This document shows, piece after piece, positions 37,938-48,825 of a stretch of DNA of 64,000 nt. The notes under the pieces are model-generated. The model did not search any database and was not told where the DNA came from. It saw only the letters and a list, made by a program, of their open reading frames with translations. Both the position numbers and the translations under genes were made by a program. Numbering within the stretch: the first letter of the stretch is position 1; every line of letters begins with the position of its first letter. The stretch comes from Psoroptes ovis. Lineage: Eukaryota > Arthropoda > Arachnida > Sarcoptiformes > Psoroptidae. The DNA is taken from contig PQWQ01000014.1 of assembly GCA_002943765.1 (NCBI GenBank), forward strand, positions 992,001 through 1,056,000, written 5' to 3'.

Positions 37938-38625
37938 TAGAAATAAATAAATCATCGATACACAAATATTACATTTGTACAACATCAAACGTTACCATAG
38001 AATCATCATTATCACCATCATCATCATTAGTAATACATTATTGATTATCAGTTAAATCAATTCCAGTCTATTTACTTTTTTTCAATTGGAAAAAATTTAA
38101 AAGATAAAGATTAAATTAGTTTTGCGTTTAATACATTCATTCATTCATTCATTGATTCATTTAATTTATTTATCCAAATATCAATAACGGTAAATGGATT
38201 TTGGGTAACCTGGGCAATAATTTCGATTATTGCCAATGAATGATCAGTATGATGATGATGAATTGTTTTTCTGATTATTTCTATTTTATTTTTTATTTTT
38301 AATTGATGATAAACATTGATCATACATGACTAATAATGCTAATATACACCCAAATACGATGATTTCAAAATACGATATTTTTATATTTTATTTTGGCTTG
38401 TTTATTTTGATTTTCAAAGATTTTTCTTTTATTTTCTATGATTGAATAATTGTAAATACTAATCATTTCAACGGTTTTCAACAGTCATTTTTTGATCGGT
38501 TTGAAGTCATTTTTTTAAAATTTTTAAAATAATTTTTAAATATCACCAAGTTTAAGACCAAGTTTCTTGCATTTGATTGTGTTCGATTTATTCTCGATTA
38601 AATATTCGTCGACCAATAAATAAAT

Positions 38626-39282
38626 ATGGATTCAAAAGAAAAAAATATGCTCATTTGTAAATATTGTTACATGATATTGTTGATATTGAATATATTATTT
38701 TCAATATGGATCATTATTTATGATTTAAAAATAACTAAACATGCTTCAAATGATTATCCAGATGATTTTCATATGAATGAAAAACATGAAGGTTCATATG
38801 CAATCTATTGGTTTGTTGCTTGTTGTATAATTATGATTATGAATATTATCCTATCGATAATCGGTATATATGGTTCAAAACAAGAACATCCCCGATTAAT
38901 TATGACAGTTTCAGCAATATTTTCAATGATCGGTATTTATGGTGCATATGATCAATATATGAACCAAACAATCGCATCGTTTTTATTACCATTACTAACA
39001 AGTATTATGGGCATATTTTTCGGTTCATTATTATTCATACGTTTTAATGAACAATTATCGGAAATACCGGGTGCACATGATGTTAAATTTAATCAACGAC
39101 CAACATCATTGATAACGGAAATGAAACAAATGCCTAAATCAAATCTTTATAATTATGATGATAATAATCATCGAAATCATCAAGAAGAAGATCAAAAGAA
39201 TTATGATATTGATGCATCATATGGTACCGAAGATAATGATGATGAAAGGGTTAAATTTCAAACGAATGAAAATCCGGTTTAA
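38626..39282 (+). CDS. Four-transmembrane orphan protein
   Basis: Single-exon 218-aa frame that I do not recognise. Four hydrophobic segments lie near residues 14-33, 58-83, 90-107 and 117-139. The short loop between TM1 and TM2 is acidic and His-bearing. The cytoplasmic-like tail (140-218) is hydrophilic, rich in Asp/Asn/His, with NYDDNNHRNHQEED. The layout resembles small tetraspan proteins, but no CCG motif or large second loop of true tetraspanins is present. The ATG follows an A-rich leader and the codon pattern matches neighbours, so I consider it real. PRPF38B follows 556 bp downstream on the same strand. Confidence 0.7.
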   Translation: MDSKEKNMLICKYCYMILLILNILFSIWIIIYDLKITKHASNDYPDDFHMNEKHEGSYAIYWFVACCIIMIMNIILSIIGIYGSKQEHPRLIMTVSAIFSMIGIYGAYDQYMNQTIASFLLPLLTSIMGIFFGSLLFIRFNEQLSEIPGAHDVKFNQRPTSLITEMKQMPKSNLYNYDDNNHRNHQEEDQKNYDIDASYGTEDNDDERVKFQTNENPV

Positions 39283-39838
39283 TATTTTTATTTAAATTTT
39301 TTAAAAAATTGAATATATTTTCATATCCTTAATAAATTGATTTTTCTGTGAATGATTAGATGGCGGTGTGTTATTATAAAGCGCATTTATTTTTATTGAG
39401 TCAATTTTCTCTCTCTCTCTCTTTCACTCTCTGATTTGGTTTCATTTTTGTTTGTTATTGTTGCTGTTTTGTTTGTTTGTTGTGGTTTTACACTTTCGAT
39501 TTGAATTTTAATTTCAATTTTTTTTTCATAATTAATTGGATCACATTAAATCATTAATCATTGATTCATCATTATTCGCAAATTTTTTTCGAAACGAAAT
39601 TAGCAAGATTCTTGTTCATATATTTTACATGTTTGTAAAAGAAAATTATTTATTTTTATTGTTTCCATTGATCATAATAAATTATTATTGTTTAATTTTT
39701 TCCATATTTATAACGATATATAATCAATTTATTGTTCGAATTTGGATATTCATCTTGTTCTATTCTTAATATTTTTCGAATTAAATTCTTCAAATTTATG
39801 ATCAAAATATTATTTTTTTGAATTTAATAATATAATAC
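39283..39838. other. Intergenic region
   Basis: 556 bp between the orphan gene and PRPF38B. It holds a CT run near 39411-39424 and T-rich sequence. The 77-codon hydrophobic frame at 39536-39769 is AT-composition driven and not supported. The PRPF38B promoter should be here. Confidence 0.5.
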
Positions 39839-41180
39839 ATGGCTACGAATTCAGATTTAAATAATTATGTATTGGATATTCCTTTACCGCCATCATCGGC
39901 AACGACAACAGCAGCAGCAGCAGCAACTTCGACAATTCCATCATCTTCATCATCGGTAGCTGAAGTGGCGACAAATTTCTCATATGATAATCAATCATAT
40001 TTGAATCAAGCTTATTATAATTCCACTGATTATCAACAATATTATCAGCAATACTATCAACAGTATTATGCTCAATATGGTTATTGGCCACAGCAAACAA
40101 CATCGATGACAACGGCTGCTTATACATCCAATCAGGCCAGTTATTTACCAACGATGATGAATGCTGCTGCTGCTGTCGTCGCTACATCTAATGGTAATTT
40201 AAAAACTGAATCTATAGGTAATGGTATCATTAATAATAATGTTGTCGATGATAATGATGATGATGATCCAACTATTGCTAAACCGAATCAACCTAAATTA
40301 TCAAATATTTTGAATTATAGTTGTAATGAAAAAATGGGCTTAAATCCATTGATTTATACAAACATTCAACAAAGTCCATATTTTAAAAATAATCTATTTC
40401 AATTGAAAACATATAATGAAGTTATTGATGAAATTTATTATAGTGTAAAACATTTGGAACCATGGGAAAAAGGATCAAGAAAGGTAATAATAATTTTTTA
40501 TTAATTTTTTTCTAAGATTAAAATTTTTGATTATTTTTCTGCATAAACAGGTCAGCGGTCAGACCGGTATGTGTGGCTCGGTCAGAGGTGTTGGAGCCGG
40601 TGGTATAATATCTACACCATTTTGTATTCTATATAAATTATTTACTTTAAAACTTACACGTAAACAGGTGAACGCAATGCTTAGACATAAAGATTCACCA
40701 TATATTCGTGCATTAGGTTTTATGTATGTAAGATTTACGCAACCATCACAAGATTTATGGCATTGGTATGAACCATTTTTGGATGATGAAGAACAAATTG
40801 ATCCAAAAGCTGGCGGTGGATCATTGATGACGATCGGTGAAATGGTCAGACATTTCCTTACAAAATTGGAATGGTTTTCAACATTGTTTCCTCGTATACC
40901 GAGACATGTGCAGGTTGAAATTGAAAAAAAATTAAATAAATATGATGAAAAACGTAAAAATAAAAATATTAACAAAAAAAATCGTTACAATGATAATGAT
41001 AAAAAAGATTATAATGATGATGATGAAATTGAAGAAGGTGAATTAGTGAATGATGATCATAATTACAAAGATAATCAATCAAATCGAAAAAATCGTAAAA
41101 ATCATTCGAATGATGGACATCGTGTGAAACGTTCAAGATCTCGATCACCAAATTATCGACCGAAAACGACCAAACGATGA
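39839..41180 (+). CDS. PRPF38B: Pre-mRNA splicing factor PRPF38B
   Basis: Spliceosomal PRP38-domain protein acting in the nucleus. Two exons, 39839-40483 and 40551-41180, give 424 aa. The N-terminal 150 residues are Ala/Ser/Tyr/Gln-rich with a YQQYYQQYYQQYY-type run. The PRP38 domain starts at KMGLNPLIYTNIQQSPYFK, continues VIDEIYYSVKHLEPWEKGSRK, crosses the intron to SGQTGMCGSVRGVGAGGI, then LTRKQVNAMLRHKDSPYIRA and WYEPFLDDEEQIDPKAGGG. The last 90 residues are Lys/Asp/Asn-rich and end in a short RS stretch (KRSRSRSPNYR), typical of PRPF38B rather than PRPF38A. The Tyr/Gln N terminus is longer than usual. Confidence 0.93.
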
Positions 41181-42377
41181 AACATCTTATAAAATCGTCA
41201 TAATAAAAATTCATATTATTCATGAGCACTCTAATCGTTCCGGGCCATCATCATTGATTATAATTTTAAAAAAAGTAAATTTACCATTCATTTCTTTCTC
41301 TTTTTTTTCCATTTGTAAAAATTTTCTATATTTTATCTTAATCTCAAAAAAATTGTCATTATTTTGAAATTAAAAATGATGGAATATCTAAATTTTAATA
41401 TTTTTAAATCGATTTTCAATTTTCGAAAATCAAAAAATTCAAAAGTCACGTTCATATGTCTATCAATGCATATTGAACATTAAATTTTATTTATTTTTAT
41501 TCTATTTTTTGACATTTAGGTATGAGGTATAAGGCTATGCAAATGCATACTTGAAATAAAAAAGTTCATTAATTTTGTCATTTTTGATTTATTCATTGAT
41601 TCAATCAATTATTTACCCATAAAAAAAATAAATTATGAAAATAATTATGAATTAGGAAACATTTATTTCGATCAGATTTTCATAATAATGATGAAATCAA
41701 TGATATTTTTTGATTAATATTTCATCCAATTTTATTCTCTCTAATCATAATAATCCGAAAATGTTTGAACAGGTGCACGAAGCACATCTGTATTGATTTA
41801 ATATTGTTTTGATTGAAATCAACGACATGTAATGGCAATCATCACCAATTTATGATGATGAACAAACAGAAATATTCATGTATATAAAAATCCATCCTAA
41901 TCAGGTATTTCATCAGGTTTTGATCTTTGTTTTCGTTTTTCTCATAAATCACAATTGGCGATAATCAACGCGAAAAATTGTTGCATATCAATGTATGTTT
42001 TATTATTATTATTATCAATATTTCATATTGGAAACATTTAACAAAACAGAGCCCCAAAAAATTAAATAAAACACTTCAATTTCGCGTGATTTATATACGG
42101 ATAGATAGATAGATAGATACATTGTCATCATTATTATTTAGCTTGTTAGCCAGACAAAAGTAATTAAATTTTTTTTTTGAAATGTTGATTAATTTATTAT
42201 TTTAGCCATTTTTTATTAATTATTATTAATTTGAATTAAAAATTTAATTATTTCTTTTGATGAAATTAAATCATTTTTGTTTCATTCCATTTTTTTAATT
42301 TAAAAAATCGACAATTATTTCATTTCGAATCCGTTTTTCGATATATTTTTCGGTTACCATTGTGTGTATTGGCGATC
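41181..42377. other. Intergenic region
   Basis: About 1.2 kb between PRPF38B and the 5'-nucleotidase, both plus strand. A GATA run lies at about 42100-42118. No coding frame or RNA gene is evident. The 3' part should contain the nucleotidase promoter. Confidence 0.5.
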
Positions 42378-44396
42378 ATGTCATTAATCATAATATTTAG
42401 TCGGATATTGTTATTTAGTCTGACATTGTTCATAGCATCAGTTATGTGTGATGAATACAATTTTAAATTATCAATAATACATAATAATGATTTTCATGCA
42501 AATTATTTACCAATAAAATCCTATAATAATGCTGAATGTTTCGAAAAAAATTATGATAATGATACCCAATGTGTTGGTGGTGTTGCACGTACTGTAGCCA
42601 AAGTGAAACAAATACGTAATGAAATTAATGAAAAATTGGAGAATAATAGTAATATTTTATTCTTGAATGCTGGTGATCATTTTCAAGGTACATCTTGGTA
42701 TACGATATTGAAATCAAAAGTTGTTGCCGATTTTGTTCGTTTAATGGAACATGATGTTATGACATTGGGTAATCATGAATTTGATGATGGTCCAGAAGAG
42801 CTGGAAAAATTTTTACGTCACATGGAAAATGATTCATTGCCTATCGTTTCTTGTAATATTGAATTTGATGATGAATTGAAATATCTCAAAGAAAATGTAA
42901 AAAAATCTATCGTTATTAAAATGAAAAATGATGTTAAAGTTGCAATCATTGGTATGTTTTTTAAAATATTTTTTAAAAATTGAATTTTCCGTATTAATTT
43001 TCATAAATACAGGTTATATCACACCAGATACAAAATTTCTATCCAGCCCTGGTAAACATGTACATTTTTTCGATGAAATCGAATCAATACAAAAAGAAAT
43101 ACAAGCATTGAAATCTGAACATCCAGAATTGAATATTTTTATCGGGCTTGGCCATTCTGGTTATGATCGTGACATTGAAATTGCTACAAAAATTCCAGAA
43201 TTAGATATAATTGTTGGTGGACATAGTCATACATATTTGCAGAGTAATATGTCCGAAAAATATCCATCAATTGAAAAAGCAACCGGTCCATATCCGACAA
43301 TAATTGAACATGCAATCAATACAAGTGATTACACCAGTAATGTTACACAATTAATTGTTCAAACATATGCATTGGGTAAATATTTAGGATTATTGGAAGT
43401 GGATTTCAATGAACAAGGAGAAATTATAAATTATTCGGGCCAATCAATGTTGATGACACATGATATTCCTGAAGGTGAATAAATACATTTGAATTGATTA
43501 AGATTTTTATTTTGATTTTCTTTTGCATAGATGAGGAAACTAGAAAATTAGTTGACGAATATAATGAACAATTATCAGAAAAATATAATGAAGAATTCGG
43601 TACGGCGACAGATTCATTTGAACAGCCGAAATGCCGCTCTGAAGAATGCTCTATTGGTAATTTAATTGCTGATTCATTTGTAGATGGTTTCGACAAACTT
43701 GATAATCCACAATCAAAATCATTACTACGGCATTGGAGACGTAAGAGAAATAATAATAATGATGGTTGTCAGCTAATAGCATTGATCAATAGTGGAAATA
43801 TACGAACAAGTATTGACAAAGGATCGATAACATATCGTAAATTGATTTCACTGCTGCCGTTCACTAATTCATTAGGTATATTAACATTGAATGGTAGTGA
43901 ATTATGGAATTTATTTGAAAATTCAGCTAAACAACATGATCGCGGTGGTTTCCTGCAATTATCATCAACAATACGTGTCAAATATAAAATAAAACATTTT
44001 GATGAAAGTAAATTTTTTCATGAAGCACAATTATTAGATTTGAAAACATTATGTTATGGAAGATGGCAGCAAATTGATGAAAATAAACAATATAAAGTCA
44101 TCGTGAATAGTTTCATATCACATGGTGGTGATAATTATTCAGTAAATATCGATAATTGGCTAGATTATCAATATGTTGATCGTGAAGTTTTAAGTGAATA
44201 TATTCGAAGCAGAAAACATATTACACCGAAATTAGATGGTCGTATTAAAATTATAAATAAAAATGATAATGACAATACGAATTCAACATCAAATTTATCG
44301 GAATTAAATACATATTTACTAATATTTGTAATTATATTATTATCATTGAATACATATGGTCAATTATTATTATATAAAAAGATAATTATTCAATAA
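42378..44396 (+). CDS. NT5E: Ecto-5'-nucleotidase / apyrase family (NT5E-like)
   Basis: Hydrolyses extracellular nucleoside phosphates such as AMP. Three exons, 42378-42951, 43013-43474 and 43531-44396, give 633 aa. Residues 1-24 form a signal peptide. Metal-site motifs are HNNDFHANY (Asp38, His40), NAGDHFQG, LGNHEFDDG, GLGHSGYDRDIE and VGGHSHT. The C-terminal domain has ECSIGNLIADSF, NSGNIRTSIDKGSIT and GGFLQLSS, which hold the substrate Arg and a stacking aromatic. A final hydrophobic stretch (YLLIFVIILLSL) ends in a Lys-containing tail and may be a TM anchor or GPI signal. The first ATG in the frame is used; it starts the signal peptide. AATAAA overlaps the stop codon, and the stop lies 13 bp from the convergent HS2ST stop. 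Confidence 0.9.
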
Positions 44397-44409
44397 ATAT
44401 AGCTCTCCT

Positions 44410-45558
44410 TTATCTTGGCCGTATTTTTTCGAAAAAAAATTGTGGCTCATCATACAATTTATTATTGTTATTATTATTATTATTATTTGAATTACCATTG
44501 ATATTAGTTATGATACGTTCTTTAATTGAATTAAAATTATATAATACAAAATGATAAAATTCATTTTCCATTTGCCATACTCTTGATTGTTGTATTTTGG
44601 CTATCGTACGTGATGATGGTTGTGTTTTATTGAATGTTTTACGGAGATGTGATTTTTGGCCATTTTCATACAGGAATGTTGCACCATTGAATATTTGTGG
44701 TAATGATATTTCTAATATTCTAATGAAATCATATAATGATTCAGTGACGCCAACTAAAAAATAATGATCAACAAGGTTTTTCTTCGCTTGTTCTAATGCC
44801 CATTTATTGCCCGGTTTCCAACAATCAGGATTTTGTCCACAGAAAAATGGTATTTGTAGCCATAAATTTTCAATGCGACAATCATGTTCATTATGTTCGA
44901 TGCATTCATCAAACGTTCGGCGATTTCCTTGACGACGTCGAACAACGTTAGGTCGAAAATTATCTCCGTAACGTAAAAAATAATAATAAGAAACAAGACG
45001 ATCAATCGGTCGCCGTATAATATTTATATACAATGGTTTAGGTGAAGTGATTGCAAATTTTCCAAAATTAATAAATGCAACATGTCCATGAATAAATAAT
45101 GGTTGTCGTTCATACCATCTGGTTATATTCCATGTAAATCTAACCTGGTCTGATAATGACATTACATGACTATTTTTACTTGTATTCAAATGTGCTACAT
45201 TGAAATGATTTTTGCTACATAGGTCATAAATGATGCCCATAAAACTTGTGCTGCCTGTTTTTGGTACACGATTATAGATCATTATCAAATTTTCTGGTAT
45301 CATCATCTTGTGGTCTTTTATTTTATTTTTATTATCTTCATGATTGAATATTGCAATGGATTTATCATCAATTTTACTGGAAAATTTACGATGATTCAAA
45401 TCATATTGAGCAAGTTTTGATTCATAATAAATAATTGTTGAAATTAATATCAATATCAATATTAATGGTATCAATAATGTACGATTGAATGGTAATCTTC
45501 TTAATGATGTTGATGATGATGATGATAATGTTGAATATCCCAAATGATGATGAACCAT
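44410..45558 (-). CDS. HS2ST1: Heparan sulfate 2-O-sulfotransferase
   Basis: Golgi type II enzyme transferring sulfate from PAPS to the 2-O position of iduronate in heparan sulfate. Single-exon 382 aa (vertebrate about 356). A TM anchor lies near residues 28-45. The 5' phosphosulfate loop is RVPKTGSTSF, the catalytic-region His is in FIHGHVAFINF, and the 3' phosphate site is INIIRRPIDRLVSYYYFLRYGDNFR-like. Also present are RRTFDECIEH, NLWLQIPFFCG, CWKPGNKWALEQAKKNL, YFLVGVTESLYDF and KSHLRKT. Near the C terminus a run of about 10 Asn interrupts the usual end before FFFEKIRPR. A related GT32 enzyme gene lies 147 bp upstream on the same strand. Related fly pipe proteins are possible alternatives, but the sequence fits HS2ST better. 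Confidence 0.93.
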   Translation of the reverse strand: MVHHHLGYSTLSSSSSTSLRRLPFNRTLLIPLILILILISTIIYYESKLAQYDLNHRKFSSKIDDKSIAIFNHEDNKNKIKDHKMMIPENLIMIYNRVPKTGSTSFMGIIYDLCSKNHFNVAHLNTSKNSHVMSLSDQVRFTWNITRWYERQPLFIHGHVAFINFGKFAITSPKPLYINIIRRPIDRLVSYYYFLRYGDNFRPNVVRRRQGNRRTFDECIEHNEHDCRIENLWLQIPFFCGQNPDCWKPGNKWALEQAKKNLVDHYFLVGVTESLYDFIRILEISLPQIFNGATFLYENGQKSHLRKTFNKTQPSSRTIAKIQQSRVWQMENEFYHFVLYNFNSIKERIITNINGNSNNNNNNNNNKLYDEPQFFFEKIRPR

Positions 45559-45705
45559 TGTGATTGGGATAAATGATGATAATGATACAGTGTCATTTCA
45601 ACAAAAAAAAATTGCAAAAATTGAACATAAATATCCATTTGAAAATTAAAGAGTCATCACATGGATGGCGCTTCTGAAAATGTACAGAATCATGTTTTTT
45701 GCTAC

Positions 45706-46939
45706 TTATTTTGAATCAATTAAAAGTTGTTTGGTACCATAATAAACTAATCTTGCCATTTCACCAAACGTACGATTATATGTACGGATATTGTATTCAT
45801 TAAAATATTTATATTTCTTCTGTCGATCATATGATGATGATTGTAATAAATATGACCGATGACGTTCCAATAAATGAATGGTAAAATATTGTTTTTGCCA
45901 ATCACAATTTAATTGATTATATAACATTTGTACAAGATTATCCACACCGAATTCCGAATGTATTCGATGAATTAAATTTGGCATTTTTTCCAGCAAATAT
46001 TTAGTCGGATATTCACCAGCATTATAATACCAACGATCAGCTTTATAATTATTTTTATATGAATCATACCAAAGGTGAAGAAAACGTGAATTTTTATGAC
46101 AAATTAAAATTTGTGTCCCTGGTGTTGTCGTGATGAGAAAATATACATTGATTAATATTGATTGATCGATTTTATTGATCTAAATTCCAAAATTGAATAC
46201 CTAAATATTGATTTTCAGGCCAACCAAGAACAAATTCAAAACGACGAAATTCATGTAAAGATTTGACAACATAAACATCATTATCAAGATATATGCCTCC
46301 ATATTTTTGTAATATTTCAAGTCTTGCTATATCTGATGAATGATAAATTGATGATAATTTATGATCAAAAATATATTTTGGTTTCGGTAAGTGATTAAGG
46401 AAAATTTTTGTATAATTATTTGTTGAATTAATTTGTTCAATTTTTTCCCAATATTTTCCACGTAATTTTTTCCGATTACTATGTATCAATATTAATTTAG
46501 GTTTATGATTTTGTATGGTCGACATCATCGATATCAATGTTATGAAATCAAGAAAAGGATTATCTAATTGAATATAATGAACTATATCGGGCAAAATGTA
46601 CTCTTTGAAACCTAAATACGAATAAAAATTATATAAATGATTCAATGTTGAAAAAATATAGAACAAACCCGTTACATTATTGGCATTAGATTCATCAAAT
46701 TTCATATGATCGTATCGATAATCAATCATTTTATACCATGAATTATTGTATTGATGATATTTTGGTTTGATATCATAATCGTTGCTATAGTCCATCCATA
46801 ATATTAAGATTATCATCATTAATGAAAATATCACCAATTTCAATTTGATTCGTGGACATTTTATTCTGATAATATTCAAATTATCAAAAATTATTGAATA
46901 TTTAATCATTTTTATCTCGACAATTGGAAAAAAAATCAT
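45706..46939 (-). CDS. GT32-type glycosyltransferase (DXD sugar-binding family)
   Basis: Type II membrane protein of about 383 aa from two exons, 46939-46201 and 46118-45706. The anchor lies near residues 30-48 (KLVIFSLMMIILILW). The Gly_transf_sug region includes PKLILIHSNRKKLRGKYWE, SSDIARLEILQKYGGIYLD and the NDV (DXD-type) motif, then FVLGWPENQYLG joined over an 82-bp intron to TQILICHKNSRFLHLWYDSY. Read without the intron the frame hits a stop two codons after FWNLDQ, so splicing is required. Members of this family (A4GALT, OCH1-like) add Gal, GlcNAc or Man in the Golgi; the donor sugar cannot be read from sequence. It is divergent from the DHCR7-like gene with 249 bp between starts. Confidence 0.8.
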
Positions 46940-47188
46940 ATGTTGTTTAAGTTCATCATACTAGAATCAAGAGCACTTTGATAAGGTGTGTGTGTGCCTC
47001 TTGAAAACCTGTTTTATCATTCTGATTGATAAATTTATTTATTATTCAATAGTTTTGATTAAATAATAACAAAAAAAAAAACTAATATTTTTTATTTAAT
47101 GATTGGGAGTTAATTTCATTTCATCTGAATAATTCAATATTATAATAAATCACAGAAATTGAAAACAATTATTCAAAAAGAAACGAAA
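46940..47188. promoter_or_regulatory. Divergent promoter interval GT32 / DHCR7-like
   Basis: Only 249 bp separate two start codons on opposite strands, so both promoters must overlap here or within the 5' ends. The interval is AT-rich with a short GTGTGTGTG stretch near 46986. Function is inferred from position only. Confidence 0.4.
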
Positions 47189-48654
47189 ATGTTATCAACA
47201 TTGTTACGTTTGATATATTATCATCTAATTCGGCAAACATTAATACCCTTGTTATTAATGTTGATAACACCAAACATAGCCATATTGATTCCAGATATTG
47301 TTGTATATCGTCGAGCTAAATTATTCGATACATTACGAAAATATCCAATATTACATATTTTGAAACATGCATGGTCATCGATTGATTTGTATGTATTCTT
47401 TTTTGTCGAAATTTATTTGAAAATAACTTTGAATTTTCAAATTTATTTAGTTTTGATGGTGAATGTTGGTGTATCATTCTCATAACACTGTTATGGGCAT
47501 CACTTTCATTATTGATAATACCGGGTAAAGAATATTATGGACCACCAACCATTAATAATTATCGTCCAAAATATTGGCATACTGGATTTAAATTTTATTT
47601 GTTGTCAATGATTATTTCCATATTGTTCATTCGGAATTTTTCGGTGTTGCATTTATATTATAAAATTCCAAATTTGATTGCCATCCTTGTTGTGGTCGCT
47701 TTTGTTTTTTGTGTATTTCTTTATATCAAAGGTTATTACCTTAAAATTTTCCTGAGGAAATTATATTTAATTTTTTTTTTTTTTTTTTGAATTTCTAAAG
47801 GTTTAATCGCACCTGATCCTGGTCTTTACAATATGACCGGTAATGTTGTATTCGATTTTTATTGGGGAATTGAATTATATCCACAGTTAGGGGAATTCAT
47901 TAGTCTTAAAGTATTGATCATTTCACGTTTCGGTTTATGGTTATGGCAATTTATTGTGTTGATTTGTTGGAAAGCTCATTATGAATTATACAATAGTCAA
48001 TATGACAAAGGGAACATCATGTATCCAATCACAACAACAACAATATTGACGACAATTTATCTGGCGAAATTCTATTATTGGGAAGATGGATATATGCAAA
48101 CCATCGATATTTGTGATGATCGTTTTGGTTACATGCTCGCATGGGGATGTATCGTATTTGTTCCAGGATTTTTTTCATTACCTAGTTTATATCTAGTTAA
48201 GCATTCACCGGTCACAAATTTTTCAACTATCATCAATATAATAATATTAATAATTGGAATCACCGCAATTATCACCCAATATATTGCTGATCATCAAAGG
48301 CAATTAGTAAGACAAACAGATGGCAATTGTTTTATTTGGTCACAACGACCGACTATAATCAGGGCAAAATATAAAGATTCAAATAATGTTGAACGTAATT
48401 CAATCTTACTAGCATCAGGATTCTGGGGTATTGCTCGTCATTTTAATTATTTTCTTGAATTATTAATTGCATTAACATTCGGTGCTCCAGCATTATTCAC
48501 TAGTATCATACCATATCTTTATTTTATATTCCTTCTCATATTGACAATACACCGATCAATGAGAGATGATGACAAATGTAGCAAAAAATATGGACGTTAT
48601 TGGCAAGAATATTGTCAAATGGTTCCATATAAAATTGTACCTCATTTATACTAG
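47189..48654 (+). CDS. DHCR7: Sterol delta-7 reductase-like protein (DHCR7 / ERG4-ERG24 family)
   Basis: The family reduces sterol double bonds with NADPH in the ER; DHCR7 turns 7-dehydrocholesterol into cholesterol. Three exons, 47189-47388, 47451-47731 and 47801-48654, give 444 aa (human DHCR7 475). Multiple TMs are evident. Signatures are PGKEYYGPPTINNYRP, NMTGNVVFDFYWGIELYP, QTIDICDDRFGYMLAWG, RQTDGNCFIWSQRP, LLASGFWGIARHFNYFLELL and the end DDDKCSKKYGRYWQEYCQMVP. The C-terminal half fits DHCR7 better than lamin-B receptor/delta-14 reductase; the N-terminal half is more diverged. The start ATG follows an A-rich leader. IFT56 begins 171 bp downstream. Substrate could differ, for example a dietary sterol. 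Confidence 0.85.
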
Positions 48655-48825
48655 TGTGTTGGTTGCCATAGAATTTGTTTTTATTAAAGATAAAATTCAC
48701 GAAATTATGCACAATTAATTGCACATAGATTGAAAAATAAAAACGCCCATTTTAAAAATATTCAAAAAAAGACTTTTTTCAAAGTTTCAGTTAAAATATT
48801 TAGTTAAAATTTTTCATTCAAAGAA

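Larger units (their letters stand above)
35958..38625. other. Divergent intergenic region with two MITEs
   Basis: 2.7 kb between the starts of Nrx-IV (-) and the four-TM orphan gene (+). It contains CAT/GAT trinucleotide runs near 37187-37210 and 37296-37318 and MITE copies 9 and 10. Frames at 36556-36889 and 36879-37061 lack support, being low complexity or overlapping the MITE. Promoters of both genes presumably lie at the edges. Confidence 0.55.

Noticed and set aside
46130..46200. Apparent premature stop in the GT32 gene (after FWNLDQ)
   Set aside because: An 82-bp GT-AG intron restores the frame and the expected ENQYLG-TQILICHKNS sequence, so it is not a pseudogene.
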